A stretch of 64,000 bases of DNA from Lentzea pudingi (GTDB lineage: Bacteria; Actinomycetota; Actinomycetes; Mycobacteriales; Pseudonocardiaceae), in assembly GCF_014646255.1 (NCBI RefSeq), contig NZ_BMNC01000002.1, positions 62,001 through 126,000 on the forward strand, in the 5' to 3' direction. Positions 8,804-19,454 of the stretch are shown piece by piece. Position numbers and translations under genes: made by a program. Under the pieces are notes generated by a model. That model was not told the origin of the DNA and did not search any database. It was given only the letters and a program-made list of their open reading frames with translations. How positions within the stretch are numbered: the first letter of the stretch is position 1; every line of letters begins with the position of its first letter.

Positions 8804-9418
8804 ATGAACGCGGCCGAGGTCTTCGACACGCTCGGACTGGAGTACCAACGCGCTTGGTCGCACCAGCCCGCACTGCACGGCACCCTCGCCTGGTTCGCCG
8901 CGACGCAGCCCTCGGGCTCGCGCGTGCTGGACATCGGTTGCGGCACGGGCGTTCCCGTCGCGCGCACCCTCGCCAAGGCGGGCATGAAGGTCACCGGTCT
9001 CGACGTCTCCCCGGTCATGGTGGACCTCGCGTCGACGCAGGTCCCCGACGCCACGTTCCACAAGATCGACATCCGCGACTTCGAGTCGCCCCCCGGCTCG
9101 TGGGACGTGATCTGCGCGGTCTTCTCGCTGCTGCAGCTGACGCAGGCCGAGATCATCCGGACCCTCGGCCAGATCTCCACCTGGCTGCGGCCCGGCGGTC
9201 ACTTCTTCCTCGCCACCGTCGCCATAGACGTGGAGCAGGTCACCCTGCCCTGGATGGGCCAGGAGATCGAGGTGTCGTCGTTCTCCGAGGAGAACTTCGA
9301 GGCGCACCTGGGCTCGGTCGGCCTGCGCGTCGTGCGCCGCAGCCGCCCGGTCTTCACCCCGTCCTACCCCGGCGCCATGCCGGAGGAGTCGCTGCACCTG
9401 GTGTGCCAGCGCCCCTGA
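8804..9418 (+). CDS. class I SAM-dependent methyltransferase
   Basis: A 204-residue Rossmann-fold methyltransferase. VLDIGCGTGVPVARTLA is motif I for S-adenosylmethionine, followed by VTGLDVSPVMVDLA with the acidic residue that binds the ribose, and WLRPGGHFFLATV as the motif-III strand. The ATG at 8804 has a GAGGGG ribosome binding site 6 bases away; a TTG at 8780 is in frame but lacks one. The acceptor substrate cannot be told. It lies next to and divergent from the AfsR-type regulator. Confidence 0.85.
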   Translation: MNAAEVFDTLGLEYQRAWSHQPALHGTLAWFAATQPSGSRVLDIGCGTGVPVARTLAKAGMKVTGLDVSPVMVDLASTQVPDATFHKIDIRDFESPPGSWDVICAVFSLLQLTQAEIIRTLGQISTWLRPGGHFFLATVAIDVEQVTLPWMGQEIEVSSFSEENFEAHLGSVGLRVVRRSRPVFTPSYPGAMPEESLHLVCQRP

Positions 9419-9448
9419 CGGGAACGCCGGCCGTCGGACGGGGTGCGT

Positions 9449-9482
9449 CGTGGTGCCGCCCCCGCACGAGGACGGCACCACG
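9449..9482. terminator. bidirectional hairpin between convergent genes
   Basis: Arms CGTGGTGCCG (9449-9458) and CGGCACCACG (9473-9482) pair perfectly around a 14-base loop. It sits between the ends of the methyltransferase gene and the RCC1-repeat gene. Confidence 0.75.
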
Positions 9483-9490
9483 TGCCGCCA

Positions 9491-11800
9491 CTAGTTCGGC
9501 ACGACCGCGTACATCGCCCACAACCCGGCCGCGACGTCACGCACCCCGCTGATCGAGGTCCGCACCGGCGTGCTCGCCCGGCAGGCCGGGGTGAACGGGA
9601 GCGCGCCGCAGGGGTCGGAGGTGCCGTTGCCCAGGCTCCCGCTGCTGCCGTTGCGCCCCCACGCCCACACCGAACCGTCCGGCTTGACGGCGAACGTGGT
9701 CCCGGCGCCGCTGTCGATCGCGACCGGGCCGGTGAGGCCCTGGACCACGACCGGGACGTTGGACTTGCAGAACTCGGGCTCGGTGCACAGGCCTCCGGTG
9801 CCGAGCGTCCCCCAGTAGTCGTCGCCCCACGCCCACACCTTGCCGTCGGAGGTGGTGGCGTACCCGACGTCGTCGCCGCCCGCGATCGTCACGGCACCGG
9901 TCACCCCGACGACCTGCGACGGGCTCACGCTCGCCCCGTACGGCGAGCCCGTTCCGGTCGCCCCGGCCCAGTTGCGCCCCCACGCCCAGACGGTGCCGTC
10001 GGAGCGCAACGCGAAGCCGGTCTCCGCTCCCCCTGTCGCGATCGCGGTGATCTTGGTGGTACCCGGCAGCGGCAACGCCACTCGCAGCGGCGTTGCCGGC
10101 GGGCAGACCTGACCGGCCGGGCAAACGGCGTCGCCGCGGCCGTTCCAGACGTTGCTGCCCCACGCCCACACTGTGCCGTCGGACTTCAACGCGTACGCCG
10201 TCTGGTGGGTGGCGGCGATGGCCGTCACGCCGGAGAGGCCGTAGACCCGCACCGGCACGTTCGAGCCGCCGGAGCTGGAGCCGAAGCCGAGCTGGCCTGC
10301 CGCGTTCGAGCCCCAGGACCACACCGTGCCGTCGGACTTCAGCGCGTATCCCGCCCAGGTGCCCGTGGCCACCGCGGTCACCCCGGTGAGCCCCGCGACC
10401 CGCAACGGCACCGTCGACCTGCCGTCGGTGCCGCCCGCACCGAGCTGGCCGAACTGGTTCTCGCCCCAGGACCACGCGGTGCCGTCGGACTTCAACGCGA
10501 GGACGTTCTCGGTGTGGGCGTCCACCGAGGTGATGCCGGACAGCCACGGACGACGGGAGGGCGTCGGGCCGTAACCGGCGTTGTACCCGCCCCAGCCGTA
10601 CAGGCAGTCGCTGACGCACAGCGGCGGCGTGGCGAAGAAGCCCGCGACGTCGACGACCAGGTCCGTCGTGCCCGAGTTGTTGAACAACGCCATCCGCGCG
10701 TCACCGTTGAGGGCGATCACCGCGCTGTTCGCCGTGTCACGCCCCGCGGTCAGGTTCAGGTTCGACGTGGCCGGCCGCGGCGTGCCGTTCGCGTACGCGG
10801 TCACGAAGGAGGCCGAGGTCGGAGCGGCACCCGTCAGGTTCAGCACCGCGGCGGCCGCGCTGGGAGCGATCCTGGTGGCGAGCTCGACGGTCTTGGTCTG
10901 CCCGGGACCGGCCGGACCGCCCGGCGCGCTGCGGGTGTCGAGGGCGCGCACCGGGGACACCGGGAAGTAGCGGTGCCCGCGGTCCGACGCGTAGTAGCCG
11001 GCCAGGTCCACGATCAGGTGGACGGAGCCGGAGTTGTTGTACAGCGTGATCTTGCGGTCGGCGCCGAGCGCGACGGTCACGAGGTTGGGCGAGGTCTGCC
11101 CGGCGACCAGGTTCACGTTCGACGCGGAGGGACGGACGGTGCCGGACGGGAACGCCGTCACGTAGGTCGGCGAGGTCGGTTCGGTGCCGGTCAGGTTGAA
11201 CGTCACCGAGGTCGCCGACGCGGGCACCACGCCGGACAGGTCCACGTCCAGAGTCGAAGCCGTGCCCACGGGCGCGCCCGAGCGGGTGTCCACCAGCCGC
11301 GTCGGGGCGGTCGTGGTGAACCGCGACGCGCTGTCGGTGGTGTAGTAGCCCGCGACGTCCGCGAGCAGGTGGACGGAGCCGGCGTTGTTGAACAGGTAGA
11401 TCTTCCGGTCCGCCGGCACCGCGACGCTCACCTGGTTGGCCCTGGTCTCACCCGCGACGAGGTTGAGGCTGGAGATCTCCGGGACGTTGTAGTTGACCGG
11501 CGACACCCGGACGTAGGTGGACGCCGACGGCTGGGTGCCCGTCAGGTTCAGCACGACCGCGGTCGCCGAGGCCGGCAGCGCGGCGGAGAGGTCCAGCTGC
11601 AGGCCGGACGTGACCGGCTCCACCTCGCCCCCGGTGCCCGTGCCGTTCCTGGTGTCCAGCACCCGCAGCGGTGGCAGCGGGACGAAGGTGTTGCCCTCGT
11701 CCAGAGCCTGGGCAAGTGGTGCGGGCGGTGCGGCCTGTGCAGCGACGGGGTGAACCCCCAGCAGCGCGAACGCGCACAACAAGACGAGCGAACGTCTCAT
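9491..11800 (-). CDS. secreted RCC1-repeat protein with N-terminal DTR repeats
   Basis: A 769-residue exported protein with signal peptide at residues 1-24 (MRRSLVLLCAFALLG, then VAAQAAP). Residues 40-395 hold three copies of a beta-rich unit of about 115 residues, each opening with RxLDTRxG, then LNLTG and NLVAG, and closing FNNxGSVHLxxDVAGYY. A CVSDCLYGWGG link leads to about six RCC1 propeller blades marked by ALKSDGTVWxWGxN. RCC1 propellers usually bind other macromolecules. The ATG at 11800 was chosen for its GGGGGA ribosome binding site; an in-frame start 11 codons upstream lacks one. The partner is unknown. Confidence 0.85.
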   Translation of the reverse strand: MRRSLVLLCAFALLGVHPVAAQAAPPAPLAQALDEGNTFVPLPPLRVLDTRNGTGTGGEVEPVTSGLQLDLSAALPASATAVVLNLTGTQPSASTYVRVSPVNYNVPEISSLNLVAGETRANQVSVAVPADRKIYLFNNAGSVHLLADVAGYYTTDSASRFTTTAPTRLVDTRSGAPVGTASTLDVDLSGVVPASATSVTFNLTGTEPTSPTYVTAFPSGTVRPSASNVNLVAGQTSPNLVTVALGADRKITLYNNSGSVHLIVDLAGYYASDRGHRYFPVSPVRALDTRSAPGGPAGPGQTKTVELATRIAPSAAAAVLNLTGAAPTSASFVTAYANGTPRPATSNLNLTAGRDTANSAVIALNGDARMALFNNSGTTDLVVDVAGFFATPPLCVSDCLYGWGGYNAGYGPTPSRRPWLSGITSVDAHTENVLALKSDGTAWSWGENQFGQLGAGGTDGRSTVPLRVAGLTGVTAVATGTWAGYALKSDGTVWSWGSNAAGQLGFGSSSGGSNVPVRVYGLSGVTAIAATHQTAYALKSDGTVWAWGSNVWNGRGDAVCPAGQVCPPATPLRVALPLPGTTKITAIATGGAETGFALRSDGTVWAWGRNWAGATGTGSPYGASVSPSQVVGVTGAVTIAGGDDVGYATTSDGKVWAWGDDYWGTLGTGGLCTEPEFCKSNVPVVVQGLTGPVAIDSGAGTTFAVKPDGSVWAWGRNGSSGSLGNGTSDPCGALPFTPACRASTPVRTSISGVRDVAAGLWAMYAVVPN

Positions 11801-11860
11801 GAATCCCCCAAAGATCCCCTGTGAGCCGACCACTGTAGGTATCGGACGCGCCGGGAGAAA

Positions 11861-11874
11861 CCGCTGAACAGCGG
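11861..11874 (-). terminator. short hairpin after the orphan atpB gene
   Basis: CCGCTG-AA-CAGCGG follows directly after the stop codon at 11877 in the direction of transcription. The 6-pair stem is weak evidence alone. Confidence 0.4.
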
Positions 11875-11876
11875 CG

Positions 11877-12680
11877 TCAGTGGTGCTCGGCCAGCGCGCG
11901 CCCGATGAAGTGCGCGGACAGCAGCGCGAAGATGTACGCCTGCAGCACCTGCACCAGCGCCTCCAGGAAGAACAACGCGATCGCGAGCGCGAACCCCAGC
12001 ACCGACACCGGCTTGAGGTAGATCGGCGCGTTGAACAGCAGGAACTCGCTGCCGAGCGTGAACACCAGGATCAGCAGATGCCCGGCGAACATCGCCGCGA
12101 ACACCCGGATCGCGAGGTTCACCGGGTCGAAGAAGAACTTGAGGATGACCTCGGTCGGGATGAGCAGGCCCCACAGCACGGGCTTCGGCACGTCCGGGAT
12201 GATGAACTGGTTGCGCAGGTAGCCCCGGAGGCCGAACTTGCGGATGCCCACGTAGTGGTAGAGCGGGAAGATCACCAGCAACGCGACGGCCGCCGGGAAC
12301 CCGCTGTGCGTGAACGTCGGGAACTGGACGAACGGGATCAACCCGTAGACGTTGTTCACCAGCACGAAGCAGAAGATGCTGACGATCAACGGCACGTACG
12401 GCGCGAATTCCTTGGCGCCGATCTGTTCCCGCGCGATGGTGTTGCGGCCGAAGTCGTAGATCGATTCGGCGGCGAACTGCCAGCGGGTCGGAACGATCCT
12501 CATGTTCCTGGTCGTGACCAGGAAGAAGGTCAGGATGATCACCACCGACAGGACCAGCAGGGCCTGCGGCTTGGTCACCGAGAAGTCGAACGGCAGGCCG
12601 AACGGCTCGTGCCAGGTGAAGATCGGTGGGAGAAGAATGTCGTCTTTGCCCGGTGGGCTGAAAACGTCGTTACCGGCCAT
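11877..12680 (-). CDS. atpB: stand-alone F0F1 ATP synthase subunit a paralogue
   Basis: A 267-residue membrane protein clearly of the ATP synthase subunit a family, the stator that forms proton half-channels against the c-ring. The core segment LAIRVFAAMFAGHLLILVF keeps the essential arginine. In the usual actinobacterial text RLFANMFAGH an asparagine stands two residues before Met-Phe-Ala-Gly-His; here it is alanine. The last helix (LEALVQVLQAYIFALLSAHFIG) keeps the conserved glutamine. No other atp gene is nearby, so this is outside the operon. The ATG at 12680 has a GAGGGGG site 8 bases upstream; an ATG at 12701 does not. Whether it joins the main enzyme is unknown. Confidence 0.88.
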   Translation of the reverse strand: MAGNDVFSPPGKDDILLPPIFTWHEPFGLPFDFSVTKPQALLVLSVVIILTFFLVTTRNMRIVPTRWQFAAESIYDFGRNTIAREQIGAKEFAPYVPLIVSIFCFVLVNNVYGLIPFVQFPTFTHSGFPAAVALLVIFPLYHYVGIRKFGLRGYLRNQFIIPDVPKPVLWGLLIPTEVILKFFFDPVNLAIRVFAAMFAGHLLILVFTLGSEFLLFNAPIYLKPVSVLGFALAIALFFLEALVQVLQAYIFALLSAHFIGRALAEHH

Positions 12681-12781
12681 TGGGCGAACCCCCTCGTCCA
12701 TGGTCTGGGTACAAACCTTATCGGACGAGGGGGACGCAGATCACAGCAGGGTCACGACGTGGCCCGTTTCACAGTGACGTG

Positions 12782-14308
12782 TCAAGGCAACGGGTCGACC
12801 ACGCGCAACATGCGCACCAAGCCGTGCAGCGGCGCCAATTCCTCATTGGACAGCGTGCCTCCACTGAAGTGCATCAGGCTGTTGCGCATCTCGCGGACCT
12901 CGTCGAACAGCCTCAGGAACGCCTCGTGGTCCAGCCGCCACCGCAGTCGCGCCCACATCGCCGAGTCCTTCAACACCTGCTGGTAGAGGCCGAGCATCGG
13001 TTTCTGCCCGCCCAGGACCTGCTGGCGCTGGCGAGAGCCCGCCTTCGCCGCGATCTCCTCGGGCGTGAACTCCGTGCCGACAGTCCGATGCAAACGTTGC
13101 TCGATCTCCTCCAGCAACACGAACGGCCGCACGACCCCGTCGAACTGCTGCGTGAGATCAGCCGCGGTGACGATGCCGCAGATCGCGCGGTCAGCGCCCC
13201 GAACGAAGACATGACCACTGGCGTAGATCTCGCCGATCTGGTTGAGCAGGTCCTCGTTGTGGTCGACGACCCGCGCGTGGATCAGCGCGTCCTCGACCTG
13301 CACCGCACGCCCGGCCATGTCCGCCTGGCCGATCGACTCCCAGCTGACCACGCCGCGGAACTCACCGTCCTCCTCGATCACCGCGAGCTGCGAGAAGTTG
13401 TGGGTCAGCATCAGTGTCCGCACCTTGACCAACGGGTCGCGCAGCCGCACGGAGACCACGCCGGCCGTGGCCGACCTGATCCGACCGATGTGCAGCTTGA
13501 TCAGGCGCTCCTCCACCGGGGCCGCAGGCTCGGACTCGACCTCGGTGCCGTCGTCGACGGCCGACTCCAGCGAGACCACGTCGCCAGCGTCGCTCTGCAT
13601 GATCGGCGGACGGGCCACGAGCCCCTTCTCCGCGAGCGCCGCTTCGATCGTGGCCGACACGACGGCGGTCTTGCGGGTCCCGTCGAACAGCCTCAGCAAC
13701 TCCGCCACCCTGACCCGCCTCGGCCGGCCCGGCGCCGACTGCGCCGCGGCCTCCAGGAACGACTGGGCGGCGGCGGGCACGGGACTGGTCGCGTCACCGG
13801 TGCCGGAACCCGGATCCTCGCCGGACGCGGCCAGTTCCGCGATCCTGCGCGGAGCACCGGCCCTGCGCAAGCCCGCGATGGTCAGCAACGAGTTGAGGCT
13901 CGGCAGCAGATCAGGCCCCACCGCGTCACGCGGCAGGTCCGTGCGCAACCACTCCACCGGCCGCACGTGCTGGCGTCCTGGCGGGCACTCGGTGCGGAAC
14001 CGGTATTCACCGCTCACCCGGCCGATCGCGATCAGCCGGGTCTTCTTGAGCGGCATGACGACGTGGTCGCCCGTCTCGATCTCGCGCACCAGGCGCCACA
14101 ACTGGCCCACCCAGTTGTCGATCGAGCCCTTCTTGGCCTCCGGGTACGCGGTGCGCAGTGCGAACCTCAGTTCGTCGCGGTCCGCGCACCCGCTGATGTC
14201 GCCCAGACCCGGCCAGCCCGCGATGAACAGGCCTTGGCCGACCGCGTCGGCTTCGCGTTCCCCGTCCCTGCCTCCGCGCACGAGCCACGCGGCGGGTGAT
14301 TCACCCAT
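12782..14308 (-). CDS. restriction-type N-domain, CBS pair and HEPN-like C-terminus
   Basis: A 508-residue cytosolic protein with an unusual layout. Residues 6-125 (AWLVRGGRDGEREADA, then NWVGQLWRLVREIETGDHVVMPL and HVRPVEWLRTDLPR) match the PUA/EVE-like domain found at the N-terminus of Mrr-type restriction proteins. Residues 195-235 look like a winged helix. A CBS pair covers about 270-405 (LMLTHNFSQLAVIEEDG; GHVFVRGADRAICGIVTAADL), expected to bind adenine nucleotides. The C-terminus has EMRNSLMHFSGG, an RX4H motif as in HEPN RNases. I infer a nucleotide-gated defence or stress RNase. A GAGGGGG site supports the ATG. It lies between orphan atpB and rnj. Confidence 0.75.
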   Translation of the reverse strand: MGESPAAWLVRGGRDGEREADAVGQGLFIAGWPGLGDISGCADRDELRFALRTAYPEAKKGSIDNWVGQLWRLVREIETGDHVVMPLKKTRLIAIGRVSGEYRFRTECPPGRQHVRPVEWLRTDLPRDAVGPDLLPSLNSLLTIAGLRRAGAPRRIAELAASGEDPGSGTGDATSPVPAAAQSFLEAAAQSAPGRPRRVRVAELLRLFDGTRKTAVVSATIEAALAEKGLVARPPIMQSDAGDVVSLESAVDDGTEVESEPAAPVEERLIKLHIGRIRSATAGVVSVRLRDPLVKVRTLMLTHNFSQLAVIEEDGEFRGVVSWESIGQADMAGRAVQVEDALIHARVVDHNEDLLNQIGEIYASGHVFVRGADRAICGIVTAADLTQQFDGVVRPFVLLEEIEQRLHRTVGTEFTPEEIAAKAGSRQRQQVLGGQKPMLGLYQQVLKDSAMWARLRWRLDHEAFLRLFDEVREMRNSLMHFSGGTLSNEELAPLHGLVRMLRVVDPLP

Positions 14309-14366
14309 GTCGCCCCCTCATAAGAGGAGGCGACGTTACCGAGTGGCTCGTTCGCCACCAACTGAT

Positions 14367-16948
<2,582 letters not shown>

Positions 16949-16958
16949 CTACCCGAGT

Positions 16959-17570
16959 TCACACACTTCGGTTCAACGACCGCACCTGTCGCACCGCGTC
17001 GGCGTCACCGCTGTAGTCGACGCGGGCCTCGTCGCGCCCGAACGCCAGCATCACGAGCTCGGCCACCTCACCGGTGATCACCACGCCGTTCGCCCCCTGC
17101 TTGGCGACGACGTGCTCGCCATCGGGGCGCACCAGCGTCACGCCCACGGGTGACGACTTGTACGACATGCGCGCGATCAACGGCAGCAGCTTCCACAGCG
17201 CCGCCTCGCGCCGGGCGTCGTACGGCCGCGGTTCCCAGCCGGCCTGTGCGCGCCGCACGTCCTCGTGGTGCACGAAGTACTCGCCGGTGTTCATCAGCTT
17301 GTCGACCGGCTGGATCCAGAACGGAGGCGTGCGCACCAGGTCGAGGAGCTCGCTCCACGCCTTGTGCGTGTAGTCCGCCTGGACCTTCTCGGTCCACTTC
17401 GTGAAGACGGGCAGCAGGATCCCCGGCGCGGTGTCGGGACGGCGCTCGCGGATAGCGAGGTGCGCCGCCAGGTCCTTGGTCGACCAGGTACCGCACAACG
17501 TGGGCGCGTCCGGCCCGAGCTCGGTCATGAGGTCGACCAGTGCCTTGCGTTCGTCGCGGGCGAGACTCAC
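16959..17570 (-). CDS. TIGR03085-like DinB/maleylpyruvate-isomerase fold protein
   Basis: A 203-residue protein of the DinB-like four-helix group that includes mycothiol-dependent maleylpyruvate isomerase. TLCGTWSTKDLAAHLAIRE and EYFVHHEDVRRAQ supply the histidine triad that binds a divalent metal in this fold, as in the actinobacterial TIGR03085 family. These proteins are thought to use mycothiol, but no reaction is known. The GTG start has GGGAGG about 10 bases upstream. It is divergent from the Crp-type gene. Confidence 0.8.
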   Translation of the reverse strand: MSLARDERKALVDLMTELGPDAPTLCGTWSTKDLAAHLAIRERRPDTAPGILLPVFTKWTEKVQADYTHKAWSELLDLVRTPPFWIQPVDKLMNTGEYFVHHEDVRRAQAGWEPRPYDARREAALWKLLPLIARMSYKSSPVGVTLVRPDGEHVVAKQGANGVVITGEVAELVMLAFGRDEARVDYSGDADAVRQVRSLNRSV

Positions 17571-17639
17571 GTCCGGTCGTCCTCCCGATCGACAACATCT
17601 ACCGTCGACACGAACTTACTACGCGTGCTCGGGGACGTC

Positions 17640-18302
17640 GTGAACCTGTGGGAGATGCTCACCGAGGCCCAGCGGGCCCGGTTCCGGGCCGCCGGACAGC
17701 CGAGGCACTACCCGCCGGGCACGGTGATCATGTGCGAGGGCGACCCCGGCGGCTGGGCGCTGGTGGTGACGAGCGGGCACGTGAAGGTCGTCGCGGTGAC
17801 CCCCGGCGGCTACGACGCGGTGCTCGCGGTGCGCGGCCCCGGTGACGTGCTGGGCGAGATGGCCGTGGTGGACGGCTCGCGGCGGTCCGCGTCGGTGATC
17901 GCGATCGACGAGGTGGCGGCGTTGTGGTTGTCCGCCAAGGCGTTTCTCGGTGTCGTGGACGACGAACCCGCGGTGTCGGCCGCTCTCGTCCGCATCATCA
18001 CCGCCCGGCTGCGCTACGCGAACAACCGGCGCAGCGAGTTCAGCGACAGCACCTCGGCCCAGCGCCTGGCCGTGCTGATCGCCGAACTCGCCACGAGCTA
18101 CGGGGTGCCGCACGAGAACGGCACGCTCATCACGTTGCGCCTGAGCCAGCAGGACCTCGCGGGCCTGGCCGCCACCTCGCGGGAGGCGGTGGCCAGGGCG
18201 CTGCGGTCGTTGCGCGACGAGGGCCTCGTCACCACCGGCAGGCGCCGGCTGCTGGTGCGGGACGTCGGCGCGCTGCGGGCTCAGGGACGCGGGCAGCCCT
18301 GA
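17640..18302 (+). CDS. Crp/Fnr-family transcriptional regulator
   Basis: A 220-residue regulator. Residues 5-125 form a cyclic-nucleotide-binding jelly roll (PPGTVIMCEGDPGG; GPGDVLGEMAVVDGSRRSASV, the phosphate-binding cassette without the full cAMP consensus). The C-terminal winged helix contains LSQQDLAGLAATSREAVARAL. GTG at 17640 has GGGGA 4 bases upstream; GTG at 17625 is a possible alternative. The 3' end overlaps the convergent SapA-like gene by 22 bases. Ligand and targets are unknown. Confidence 0.88.
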   Translation: MNLWEMLTEAQRARFRAAGQPRHYPPGTVIMCEGDPGGWALVVTSGHVKVVAVTPGGYDAVLAVRGPGDVLGEMAVVDGSRRSASVIAIDEVAALWLSAKAFLGVVDDEPAVSAALVRIITARLRYANNRRSEFSDSTSAQRLAVLIAELATSYGVPHENGTLITLRLSQQDLAGLAATSREAVARALRSLRDEGLVTTGRRRLLVRDVGALRAQGRGQP

Positions 18303-18724
18303 CGGCCGCTGTAGACCTCGTGGATCTTGCCGCCCCACTTGATGTATCCCGTCGCGAGCACGCACACGTTGGCGGTGCCGGTGACCGTGGCAGGCCCGGC
18401 GTAGGACTGCCAGTTCCCCGGACCGTCGCTGTCGTACTGGCTGAAGGTGCAGCCGGCCTGGCCTTCCCCGCTGGTCTCGGTGCACTTGTAGATGTCGACG
18501 AACGTCTCCGCGGCCTTACCCGCGGCCGCGCCGATGTGGTAGAAGCACGCGTTGTTCGAGCCTCCGCTGTAGAAGATCTTGAGCTGGCCAACGCCGCCCA
18601 CGCTCGCCTTGTACGTCTCGCTGCCCCCGCACGAGGCCGCCGTACCGATGTCCGACGCCTGTGCCGGTGCCACGACGGCCAGCGCCATCGCCAGCGCGCC
18701 GAGCACTGTGAATGCCTTACGCAT
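18281..18724 (-). CDS. SapA-like secreted protein
   Basis: A 147-residue exported protein with a signal peptide ending near residue 23 (PAQAS). The mature part has six cysteines, enough for three disulfides, and the pattern YAGPATVTG, then CVLATGYIKWGGKI resembles spore-associated protein A of Streptomyces (YAGP, then Cys and WGG). That family coats spores or is found in culture fluid; its molecular job is unknown. GAGGGGG precedes the ATG by 5 bases. It lies 39 bases after the cyclase-like gene and may share its transcript. The family link is by motif memory and is moderate. Confidence 0.6.
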   Translation of the reverse strand: MRKAFTVLGALAMALAVVAPAQASDIGTAASCGGSETYKASVGGVGQLKIFYSGGSNNACFYHIGAAAGKAAETFVDIYKCTETSGEGQAGCTFSQYDSDGPGNWQSYAGPATVTGTANVCVLATGYIKWGGKIHEVYSGRQGCPRP

Positions 18725-18763
18725 GAGAACCCCCTCTGTGCGTGTTCACAACGACACAGAGAG

Positions 18764-19408
18764 TCACACCGAACGCAGTCGACGTTCTGCGTCAGATGAC
18801 ACATAGCCGGGGACGTGCACCCAACCGCGCACGCTCGACTCCTTCACGTGCACGTCGACGGGGACGTACCGCTCCAGTTCGATGCCGGGGTACCCGTTGC
18901 GCACGACGTCGTCGTAGAAGGTGTTCGACACGATGGCCGCCACCGGGCACGATTCCGGCGCGTCGGCGAGCGCACCCCGCACCGGCGGCGACTCCAGCAG
19001 ACGCGCCAGCAGCACCTTGGCGTAGCCGGTGGCCCCGTAGCGGTCGATGTGCACGGTGCCCGCGTGCAGCGCCACCCGCACCCGCAGCGGCGACCTCGCG
19101 TACCTGTTGTGGTGCCTCAGCTGCGCGGACAGCCGGTCCAGCAGCGGATATGCGAGGCGGTGGACCGGGAACCGCTGCGGGACGACGACCACCATGCCGT
19201 CGCCCCGGTCGCTGGTGCGGCACGCCCGCCACGGAACGCCGCTGTCCTCGAACGCCGTCCGCAGCGACTCGAAGAGCGTCGCGCGCGCCCGCACGAACTG
19301 CTCGGAGTCCCACTGCCCCGACGACGCGACGTCCACCGCCAGCAGGCCGCAGTGACGGATCCGCGTCGTCTTCCACGCGCCCAACACGTTCCGAAGCACC
19401 TGCACCAC
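18764..19408 (-). CDS. class III nucleotidyl-cyclase-like domain protein
   Basis: A 214-residue single-domain protein. LLAVDVASSG near residue 23 takes the place of the first metal-binding aspartate strand and CRTSDRGDGMVVVVP the central GDG hairpin of class III cyclases; RVALHAGTVHIDRYGATGYAKVLLARLLE continues the fold, and VAAIVSNTFYDDVVR is the later helix. The purine-specifying and transition-state residues of true cyclases are not evident, so it may bind rather than make nucleotides. Many filamentous actinobacteria have such proteins next to signalling genes. Here it follows the kinase-lipoprotein pair. Confidence 0.65.
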   Translation of the reverse strand: MVQVLRNVLGAWKTTRIRHCGLLAVDVASSGQWDSEQFVRARATLFESLRTAFEDSGVPWRACRTSDRGDGMVVVVPQRFPVHRLAYPLLDRLSAQLRHHNRYARSPLRVRVALHAGTVHIDRYGATGYAKVLLARLLESPPVRGALADAPESCPVAAIVSNTFYDDVVRNGYPGIELERYVPVDVHVKESSVRGWVHVPGYVSSDAERRLRSV

Positions 19409-19454
19409 CCCTCACTGAAACACGCAGGAGTGGTTGCTCCGGTTGCCGCCGAGG

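Noticed and set aside
6309..8807. 832-codon open frame antisense to the AfsR-type gene
   Set aside because: Low-complexity composition from third-position GC bias of the real gene; no recognisable domain.
5895..9418. Start of a secondary-metabolite cluster (AfsR-type regulator plus methyltransferase)
   Set aside because: No biosynthetic core genes lie nearby; the flanks are an acyltransferase, a membrane gene and an RCC1 protein.
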